From positions 2,141,001 to 2,205,000 of the forward strand of contig CP141149.1 of the NCBI GenBank assembly GCA_035235625.1: DNA of 64,000 nucleotides. The letters run 5' to 3'. Within the stretch, counting starts at the first letter, position 1. Each line of letters starts with the position of its first letter. Both the position numbers and the translations under genes were made by a program. Of the stretch, positions 56,641 to 64,000 are shown in pieces. The stretch comes from Saururus chinensis (Eukaryota; Streptophyta; Magnoliopsida; Piperales; Saururaceae). A model generated the notes under the pieces. The model had not been told where the DNA came from and did no database searches. It saw only the letters and a program-made list of their open reading frames with translations.

Positions 56641-58440
56641 ACACATAACATGAAACTAGAGCTACGCATTGACTAGGAATAAATATATTATACGAATAAA
56701 TAGCCTAGAATTTAAAATTGCATTGAAAATCCTGCCAAAAAAAGTTCAACATTTGAATTTAAAGTAAAACCAATTTTTTTTTAGTCAAATTGGATTCAAA
56801 ACTGAAACCAATGTAGATCATGATGAGTAGATCAACTTTGTTATTTGGAAAATAGTCAATTCTTACCTAAACCCCCAATTTTGTAAAAATACATGAAATC
56901 GCATAAGATTTTGAGTCAAATCTTGAGTATTGAAGGATCAAAACATGTGAAAATTTAACCAAATCCAGATCATCCTATTTCTAACAATCGATTCAAATTG
57001 CATGAAAATCCGTTTGAAAGAAATTCAAAATATGGATTGAGCATAGCTTTGACCGAAATGAAATCTTCGATTTCAATGCACAAAATTTGTTGTTTTTCAA
57101 CAAAATTCATACAACTCCACTCTATTCTACCCTACAAATGTGTAGAGGAAGTTTGGAAGAGGAATGAAGGCTAAATGGAATGAAAGCAAAATTTAAACCA
57201 ATCAATCAATCAATTTGGAAAAATCAAATTTTTATATTTTTTAAAAATAACAAAAATTGAGAAATTTTTAAAAGTTCCTAAATATTTCCAATAAATTCCT
57301 AATGTTATTTCAAGGAATTTACCAAGAAAATAAATTATTGTTGACAATCAAAACTGAAAATAAAAATCAAACAATCAAAATTTGCAAACTTGAGCTTTTT
57401 TTTTTATGATTGTTGAATTATTTCTCTTTAATATATGTGCATCCAATGATTATGTTGATTAATACATTGCCTTAGATCAGTTGACCCCCCATTGGTATGT
57501 AATTGTAAATTTTATTCTCTTTATTTTGATACATTAATCCTCTTTTATTGGTTTTTGAATAAAATCACCAATTTAGTCAACTCTTGTCTCTTTTAAATTT
57601 GAATCTCGCAAGACTACTCTTATCCAAATTCAGAGCAATTTGTTTAGACCCAAGTGATGACTAAGTTCAATTTTTTTTACTCTCTTCAACAAGAATCTAT
57701 TCACATAATTTTCCTAAAAAGATAAAAACATTCAAAAACTTACTACCAACAAGCACCTGGCTTTTTTTAGTTATGATATTTTTCCTCAAATCATTTTTTT
57801 AGGACTTGGTTTTTCTAAATCCTTTCTACTCGCATCATATTTTTTTCTTTCTCATCTATAATTTTTCATTGCAAGTGGATGGGTGCTTCACATTTGCTTT
57901 TCTATCAGCTTTACGAGGACAATTCCATTATCTAACGATATGTAAAAGTACATAAGAATCATAAGCATTGAAGTACAATATGTTGAATTTATTATTCTTG
58001 TAATTCTAAATAAAAATCTAGTCAAAGATCCTCTAATTTTGTCACCTAGACTCCACTAAAATGTAAATGCCTCAGTCAACTTATGTATTCTGAATTCAGT
58101 TTTTTTCAAGTTCTTGATGATCATAATTATCTCATGTTTACATTTTTCCTTAAGATATGCTTGGCATGAATGTGGTTTAATGGTTAAGTCGAATTATGAC
58201 TAGTATTATGCTCGAGTTGTGACAAATGGTTTATAACTAGTTTCAGAATGATTTTCAATAGTTTTGAATCAAGAAAAATGTGTTTGAGAAGAAGGGAAAG
58301 TCTTTCATTATATTTATCCCAATCATCAGTGAGGTCACTGATGCATTGGTGACTGCATTGATGAAAGGATGAAGATGAACATTGACTCGTGCATGCATGA
58401 AGAACAATGCAAGTTGACTGGTCATCAGTAGTGAGGCTGA
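56641..58440. other. AT-rich non-coding, nothing recognised
   Basis: Long A/T-rich stretch, with a short AATC run at about 57195-57213. No open frame above 60 codons, no terminal repeats and no recognisable domain on either strand. Confidence 0.6.
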
Positions 58441-58549
58441 GGCATTGGAGAGGTGGGCTTATCCATCAAACACTGTTGGTGAGGGTTTGACATGTCAGTG
58501 GATCTACTAATGGTCAACAGTGATGTTGCCAACCTATCGGTGAGTGGGC
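58441..58549 (+). repeat. Two-copy 90-bp repeat, left part
   Basis: GGTGGGCTTATCCATCAAACACTGTTGGTGAGGGTT at about 58450 is matched by GAGTGGGCTTATC at 58542 continuing, across the inserted LTR element, into TTGCTAACCCAGTGTCGGTGAGGGTT at 61358. The element at 58555 thus inserted into a tandem pair with a period of about 91 bp. Confidence 0.6.
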
Positions 58550-58554
58550 TTATC

Positions 58555-58971
58555 TGTTGTGAATGTCCTAAGGGTCCAGCATCGAGAATGTTGTGAACAT
58601 CCTAAGGGTCTACCATCAGGGCCACCTGCTAGTGCAGTAGGCTCTAATTATGCTATTGTTAAAAAGGGAGCGAAGGACTTAGGGCTATTAGTTGTTTATT
58701 TATTATTAGGGAGTTTATTGTTATTTCCAATTACTGATGTTTAGTGGGATTTTAGGCTTAGGTTAGTGAGCCCATTAAGATTCTCTATTTAAGTTCAAGG
58801 GCTAATTGAGCAGTGAATGAATTATTGAGTCTCTTGTCTTCGCCCCTTTCTTCCTTGCCTCTTCCTCCTTCATTGTAGCCATGCCGCTTCCTCTCCCCTA
58901 TCCCGTCCATCTTGCGCCACTCCCTTCCTTTGACTGGGCTGCTAGGCCATTGTGGACACTAGTTCACAACA
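58555..58971 (+). repeat. 5' LTR of the 2.8-kb element
   Basis: 417 bp, with the 34-bp start duplicated. A promoter-like CTCTATTTAAG at about 58783-58793 and a C/T-rich leader precede the terminus ACAACA. Confidence 0.9.
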
Positions 58972-58972
58972 T

Positions 58973-58985
58973 TGGTATAAGAGCC
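58973..58985 (+). other. Primer binding site, initiator tRNA-Met
   Basis: TGGTATAAGAGCC, one base after the LTR end, matches TGGTATCAGAGCC at 12 of 13 positions. Confidence 0.9.
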
Positions 58986-58994
58986 CAAAGGTCC

Positions 58995-59567
58995 ATGGGG
59001 CAATGGGTAGAGATACTCCCGACAGCTCCTCCTTCCTTGCACGTGACTACCATCTTGAATAGGTGTGCTAAGATTACAGCCATACTCGAGGATTGTACAA
59101 GGCTTGTAATGGTTGTGGCAGCATCTAAGCCGGCCAAGGGGATACTTCGGGTTGACCCAATGCCTTCTCCACCGGCCAAGGTCCTACCTCAGGCTAAACC
59201 AACACTTGCCCCATCAGCCAAGGTGCTGCCTCAGACTGAACCAATGCCTCCACCATCGGCCAAGGTGCTGCCTTGGGCTGACCAAATGCCTTCCCCACCA
59301 TCCAAGATGTTGCCTCAGGCTGAACCAATGCCTTCCCCACCATCCAAGGCACTGCCTTGGGCTAACCCAATGCCTATGCCATCGTTGGCATGGAGGAAGA
59401 AGATGCAGAAAGTTGAGCAAGCGGCCTTTCACTGCCATTCCAGGGGACTTGGCAGCCCCGTAGCCAGGCACCCCTATCATTGGGTGCTTGCCGGAGTCGA
59501 TTCCAGCTGCCTCATTCGGCCATTGAACCCAAAGGTTCGTCACCCTTGCTTTTTGAGAGGACCATAG
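58995..59567 (+). CDS. Proline-rich repeat protein of the non-autonomous element
   Basis: The frame is open through the LTR, but the first ATG past the primer site is at 58995 (MGQWVEILPTAPPSLHV), giving 190 codons. After about 50 residues (with TTILNRCAKITAILEDC) come six or seven tandem 14-residue repeats of the form P-M-P-S-P-P-x-K-x-L-P-Q/W-A-x at about 59150-59385, encoded by 42-bp repeats. A short basic segment follows (AWRKKMQKVEQ). Position suggests a gag-like role, but I see no zinc knuckle or capsid signature. Further coding continues out of frame (59480-59788, 59956-60330, 60481-60771), so an originally longer protein may have been broken. Function unknown. Confidence 0.5.
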   Translation: MGQWVEILPTAPPSLHVTTILNRCAKITAILEDCTRLVMVVAASKPAKGILRVDPMPSPPAKVLPQAKPTLAPSAKVLPQTEPMPPPSAKVLPWADQMPSPPSKMLPQAEPMPSPPSKALPWANPMPMPSLAWRKKMQKVEQAAFHCHSRGLGSPVARHPYHWVLAGVDSSCLIRPLNPKVRHPCFLRGP

Positions 59568-60921
59568 ATGAACCACTGCATGGACGTCCACCACCATTGC
59601 CAAATCTGCCAGCCCCCAAGGAGGTCTTCATCTCTAACGTCATTCTAGAGGCCGTTCAGTCCTTTCCACCAATTGCATTCCCAACAAATCTGGCAGCCTC
59701 TATTCGTGCGACCCTCAACTCATTGGGGAGGCTGCCATCGAATCTTCCTGCACGCAGAGAACATCTCTCAGACCGCTGCCTCTACTAGTAGAAACTGAAG
59801 TTAGGCTGTTGAAGGTCTCCTCTCCGGCAATGATCATCTCAGGCCACCAAGGCGAGCTTTGCCACTGCCTGACGATGACTTCCGACCTGTCCCAACTACT
59901 ATCGGTGGCAGGACAGCAGGGATCCCTATTGCTACCACCTTGATCATTCCATGTTATGGTTACCAAAGCGGATCAACTGCTGCCGGACCCTCTCAAACAG
60001 CTTGGCGTTCCCACCTTCACTCTTGAATATGGCATATGTTGGATCTCCTTTGCTTCCGATCCTCTCTTCCAAGGTAAGAATTGCAGCCGCCCTCTGCCCA
60101 AAGATGGTGATGACCAAATTGGAAAGATCACCCACACCAAGAATACTACCCATTGCTGGCCATGTTTGGACTCTAACTCTGCATTTGGAGAGATTCGTTC
60201 CCCTATGGCTTCTGCCCATGCTGGTGTTTTCAGCCCCATCACAAGTAGCCTGTTTGGCAAGTTTTCCATTTGTGAATATCTAACACATATCCTTCATGAA
60301 GTCCAATCAACCAATGGATGGAACAAATAGATGGCGAGTGGAAGCTCCATTTCAAAAACAAAAATTCTGCTGAAATCAAATTGGGTTTGCTGCAAAGAAT
60401 CTAGCCCAAATCAACGCTCCTACCAAAAGCATGCTGGATGATATTGTCATGAGGGGAGATTTTGCCAAAGTGGGAAGGTTGTGATTCTCCTTGATCCTTG
60501 CCCTGAAAATTCTACCTTGCACCCCTGCGGATTTACCTCGAGAGTTTTGGAACTAGTATCTTGGTCCTACTTGTCACCTTATTGCCATTTTGAAGTGGAC
60601 CAACGTGGTGATGTGGGCTGGCTGCACATTGCTTGCAACATGGGGTTCACCCATTTCCGTGACCAGGCCCTACAAGTCCGACTCATGTTTCAACATTTCA
60701 GCATGCTCTCTACTTGTTCTGAGTCTATTGACCACCTCTCTGCTTACCCTAACTCCCACTGTCAGCTATAGGCTAGGCTGCCTTGCCCTCAAGAACATGC
60801 TCTTGGACATGAGCCTCTTGGTACACTATTTCCCTACTAGACATTGTGTTGCTTACTCTCTAGTTTTGGACTGTTCGTTTGAGTGAAGCTATGGTTGGCT
60901 CGCTGCTTTGAATTTTTAGAA
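59568..60921 (+). pseudogene. Decayed internal coding region of the 2.8-kb element
   Basis: Open stretches in alternating frames: 59568-59788 (LPNLPAPKEVFISNVILEAV), 59956-60330 (QLLPDPLKQLGVPTFTLEYG, SLFGKFSICEYLTHILHEV) and 60481-60771. Base composition is more G+C-rich than the flanks, as in 58880-59560. No family is recognised. It could be captured host sequence or a diverged gag. Confidence 0.4.
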
Positions 60922-60958
60922 CACCTCGAGGATGAGGTGATGTGGAGGAGTGGTAGAA
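60922..60958 (+). other. Hairpin and polypurine tract
   Basis: CACCTCG-AGGA-TGAGGTG (60922-60939) forms a 6-bp stem plus a G-T pair with an AGGA loop. It is followed by the purine-rich GATGTGGAGGAGTGGTAGAA ending at the 3' LTR (60959). Confidence 0.75.
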
Positions 60959-61354
60959 TGTTGTGAACGTTAGGTCTACCATCAGGGCCACATGCTAGTG
61001 TAGTAGGCGCTAATTACATTATTGTTAATAAGGGGGCGAAGGACTTAGGGCTGCTTAGGGCTATTGGTTGTTTCTTAATTATTAGGGAGTTTATTGTTAT
61101 TTCCAATTAATAATATTTATTGGGCTTTTAGGCTTATGTTAGTGAGCCCATTAAGATTCTTTATTTAAGCGTAAGGGTTATGCCCTAATTGAGTAGTGAA
61201 TAAATTATTGGGTCTCTTATCTTCTCCCCTTTCTTCCTTGCCTCTTCCTCCTTCATGGTGGCCATGCCACTTCCTCTCCCATTTCCCGGCCATCTTGCAC
61301 CACTCCCTTCCTCTGACTGAGCTGCTAGGCTATTATGGACACCGGTTCACAACA
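60959..61354 (+). repeat. 3' LTR of the 2.8-kb element
   Basis: 396 bp, TGTTGTGAAC...GTTCACAACA, followed by the target duplication TTATC. It has a single copy of the start sequence that is duplicated in the 5' LTR. Confidence 0.9.
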
Positions 61355-61359
61355 TTATC

Positions 61360-62557
61360 TTGCTAACCCAGTGTCGGTGAGGGTTCAACATGTTGGTAGA
61401 TCTACCGATGATCATTAATGATTTGGTTGACATGGTTGTGAGCTTACAGATGGTACCTCATGGAAATGATTTTTAGTATGTTTTATAGCAAATAATAAGC
61501 TATATTGCAATTACATATAATTTCATGATTTTTGAGGATTTTGTGATATGAATGGAATGCTGAGTGAGAAGTTACTAAGGGTTAGTAAACCCTTATGCTT
61601 GTGTATGATTCCATGTGACGTGCTAATTTGACCACCTAGAACTAATTTCTAGTACCATATAGGCATCTTAAGTGAGTCATTTAGCCATGAAGTACAAAAG
61701 GCAAAGGTATGGAAAATGATCTTGCTCTTTTGACTCTCTAACAATAGGAGTAATTTACAGTCATTCCCTTGGCCCGGGAGTCAGGTTCCAATGGACTAGA
61801 ACATTAAAAGGTAACATGTTATGCACAGTGCAAAATACAAAAGGTATAAATAATCATGGCAGTCAAGATCTTTGCACAAGAATCCATGAGCCCTACTGAG
61901 CCCTTATTTCATGTTGTGGATGCAGTGGGGAGGGCTTCAAAAAAAGACTGACATCTAATTTGTGGTAGTCCAATATCTACTTGAGTGGGAACTCCTAGAT
62001 GAGGCTACCATGTCCAGCGAACCATGAAGTAGAGTTCTACATCATAAGTATACTTGTCACAAAACGGTTGTGTAAAATTTGATGTCTATGTCATATGTAT
62101 TGATATTAACATTAGATTGTCTCTTGATATGTTTATCAGATTATTTGTTATCTTTTACATTACAATTTTATCAATTATACACGTTTACTCATCATCCTTT
62201 GTAGTGCAAGGAGAAAACCTTAGAGGTAGTAGGAAGTTTTTAGGTACTGAGCAGAGCGTATCATCAATTTTCTGATTTATTTTCCCATCTCGGTTTGATA
62301 TTTAGGGATATTTGGGCACAAGAGGGTGTCATTTATCTTTTTATTAGCTTGTTCATATGTAATAACAAGTACTTATGTGCAAATCAGTTGAATATTTTAA
62401 TACTTTTGATATTTAGATGATTATTTAATGCCATATCACAAGTGCTTGTGAAAAATGATATGTTAATAATATAGCCATTTATATACCCTAGTTTTATGCA
62501 TTTTAGGGTTGATTTTATATTAATATTGGCTTATTAGATCATAATTATATTTTATAG
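61360..62557. other. Non-coding, little recognised
   Basis: 61360-61440 is the right part of the two-copy 90-bp repeat. The rest is unique AT-rich sequence; the longest frame (62054-62275, 73 codons, hydrophobic) is unsupported. Confidence 0.6.
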
Positions 62558-62565
62558 GGTTTGAC

Positions 62566-62904
62566 TAGGGATGCCACTCGGGTTGGGTAAATGGTAAACC
62601 CGACCCAACACTAATGGGTCGGGTTTGGTGTTTAAAAATTAACCTGAATAGCGTGTTCAGGTTTTAGGTGATCCAACCTGACCCGACCCAAATATAAATA
62701 TAAATATATTTTTTTATATTATTTTTATAAAAATTGAAAGAAGTTAAAAAAATTATTTAAAAATTATTTTTTTATTCTATTCAGGTCAAACGGGTCAGGT
62801 TCAGGTTGGGTCGGGTTGGGTCAGGTCGGGTCAGGTTCGGGTCATAGTTTTCTTATGTGGTATTGGGTTCAGGTTCGGTAAAACCCGACCCGGTGGCATC
62901 ACTA
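62566..62904. mobile_element. hAT-type MITE, 339 bp
   Basis: Terminal inverted repeats TAGGGATGCCACTCGGGTTG and the complement of CCCGGTGGCATCACTA, flanked by perfect 8-bp duplications GGTTTGAC (62558-62565 and 62905-62912). The subterminal parts carry many GGGTCGGGT/ACCCGACCC motifs around an AT-rich centre. Eight-base duplications and a TAGGGATG-type terminus are the marks of non-autonomous plant hAT elements. There is no coding sequence. Confidence 0.92.
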
Positions 62905-62912
62905 GGTTTGAC

Positions 62913-63340
62913 GAGCTTAATTGATGAAATTGCTATTTTCAAGCATTCACAATGAATTTCTGTGCAAGAATTATTTCAAGTTGCAAAATTCCTCAACTAG
63001 AACTAAGTTGATGGTCAAGTGCTTAGAATTAAAATGTAAAAAGAATGGAAAGAAACAAACTATAGGGGACAAGAGTAAGAGGCCAAGGAAAGGAAAGAGT
63101 ATGATCCGGTGTATAGTGGTCTTATATGGGACTTATTGTTTTGAACGATTAAGTGAATAAAGAAAGAAAACATGGTTTCTATATTTAATATTGTTTCAAG
63201 TGGAAATAAAAAAGGTGGTGGCTGAAATAGGGAAAATATAGAAAGAAATGTGGTTGAAGTTATGACTAAAGAAGGGGAGTGTCTTGATTATGGAAAGTGC
63301 CAAAGATAGAAGGTAAGAAAGTGGAAAACAGGAGAAGAAC
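62913..63340. other. Non-coding, nothing recognised
   Basis: AT-rich with a 79-codon lysine-rich frame (62921-63160) that resembles nothing I know and is probably chance. Confidence 0.5.
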
Positions 63341-63344
63341 GCTC

Positions 63345-64000
63345 AAACCGGAAGACCCATATGGATATTGTTGCTACAAAAATTTGATCTTGAAATTTAG
63401 GATAAGAAGGGTTCTGAAAATGTTGTAGCAAACCACTTGTCTATATTGACAAATGATTTTACTGATGATTTTGTACCTATTACTGAGTCTTATCCTAATG
63501 AGCATTTACTTCATATCTCCCAGTTGCCTTGGTATTCTGATATAGTGAATTATCTTGTTACTGAGTGAATTCCTTTTCATTGGACTAAACAAAATAGATG
63601 TAAATTTTTAGCTAAGGTTAAGTACTTCTTTTGGGATAACTGCCACTTGTTCAAATATTGTCCTGATAAGATAATTAGGAATATATGTTATTGAACTATT
63701 TTACAAACAAACTAATGTAAACTAGCAAGAATATATGCTCACTCTGCATGTAAAAACAAGCTACCATGACTATAACACAAATATTCACACACAAAAAAAG
63801 GGTAAAACGTCAAAGGCGGATCTTCTTTAAATGATCAACTAAATGTCATCTCCTTTCGTCATGATCATGCTTGTGGTGGTCACTTTAATTCTAGAAAGAC
63901 TATTGCAAAGATTTTGTAGTGTGGATTTTATTGGCCTACCATTTTAGAGATTCTCACACCTATTACTCAGCCTATGAAAGATGTCAAAAGTTAGTGAGTA
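63345..64000 (+). pseudogene. Athila-like RNase H/integrase remnant, runs off window
   Basis: RNase H end and integrase start similar in order to residues 610-770 of the pol at 17954: DKKGSENVVANHLS at about 63407, PWYSDIVNYLVTE at about 63527, HWTKQNRCKFLAKVKYFFWD at about 63580, then YCPDKIIRNICY and a TGA at about 63692. About 150 bp of unrelated A/C-rich sequence (63695-63840) splits the zinc finger, which resumes with RHDHACGGHF at about 63862 and CGFYWPT at about 63921. It is a different, older copy than the 11.4-kb element. The upstream part of pol is absent from the window. Confidence 0.8.

Larger units (their letters stand above)
58555..61354 (+). mobile_element. Non-autonomous LTR retrotransposon, 2.8 kb
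   Basis: LTRs at 58555-58971 and 60959-61354 share the termini TGTTGTGAAC and GTTCACAACA, which are exact inverted repeats. Target duplications TTATC match (58550-58554 and 61355-61359). A Met primer site and a polypurine tract are in place. The 2-kb interior has no protease, reverse transcriptase or integrase, so it depends on another element. The 5' LTR starts with a 34-bp tandem duplication (58555-58588 and 58589-58622) absent from the 3' LTR. LTR identity looks like roughly 85-90% by eye. Confidence 0.9.

Noticed and set aside
59214..59603. 129-codon minus-strand frame and 116-codon second plus-strand frame over the proline-rich repeats
   Set aside because: They are shadow frames of a 42-bp repeat; only the Pro-rich frame follows the primer site with a suitable ATG, and even that is uncertain.
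62570..62900. GGGTCGGGT runs as interstitial telomeric repeats
   Set aside because: The motif differs from the plant telomere TTTAGGG, and the sequence is bounded by hAT-type inverted repeats with 8-bp duplications.

Overview
This window looks like repeat-rich (heterochromatic or pericentromeric) nuclear DNA of a flowering plant. I find no host gene that I can support. The evidence for a plant is the set of element families: an Athila-type Ty3/gypsy element primed by tRNA-Asp, Ty1/copia elements primed by initiator tRNA-Met, Sirevirus-like LTR sequence, a MuDR-type MULE with MuDR, MULE, SWIM and CCHC domains, a CACTA remnant and a hAT-type MITE. I cannot name the species.

The organising feature is a diverged tandem satellite with a unit of about 300-312 bp. 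It runs, with interruptions, from about 3.0 kb to 47.3 kb and was the landing pad for almost everything else. From left to right: an LTR-like region (1-1660); a 522-bp foldback MITE (2180-2701); satellite; a left-truncated CACTA derivative (3902-4567); satellite; a solo-LTR-like insertion (5313-6675); satellite; then a 21.5-kb nested block (9424-30937). That block holds a minus-strand gag-only LTR element, an inverted copia LTR fragment, and a copia element (partial 5' LTR, gag-pol, 3' LTR). The copia leader is split by an 11.4-kb Athila-type element with matching GGCAC target duplications. Satellite resumes, with a second solo-LTR-like insertion (32187-33707), then MULE 1 (35204-~41185) abutting a minus-strand gypsy gag-protease remnant (~41186-43050). 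More satellite carries a solo LTR of the Athila family (44012-45460, ATTTG duplications) whose left junction has become a 150-bp perfect palindrome. MULE 2, a sister of MULE 1, follows (47281-~53110).

The right end has Sirevirus-like LTR and polypurine-tract sequence on the minus strand (53.5-55.7 kb), a quiet AT-rich stretch, a 2.8-kb non-autonomous LTR element with TTATC duplications (58555-61354), a 339-bp hAT-type MITE with 8-bp duplications (62566-62904), and a degenerate Athila-like RNase H/integrase fragment running off the window end.

All coding regions are damaged transposon genes. The longest open frame is the Athila pol (17954-20587, 877 codons); it lacks the last part of integrase. 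The items most worth a second look are a short module repeated in tandem behind both MULE transposases and open on both strands, the ACACGAT-type motif that fills the MULE non-coding segments, the (AT)42 palindrome, and a small hairpin with an AGGA loop just upstream of three polypurine tracts. All coordinates and identities were read by eye; boundaries marked approximate may move by tens of bases.
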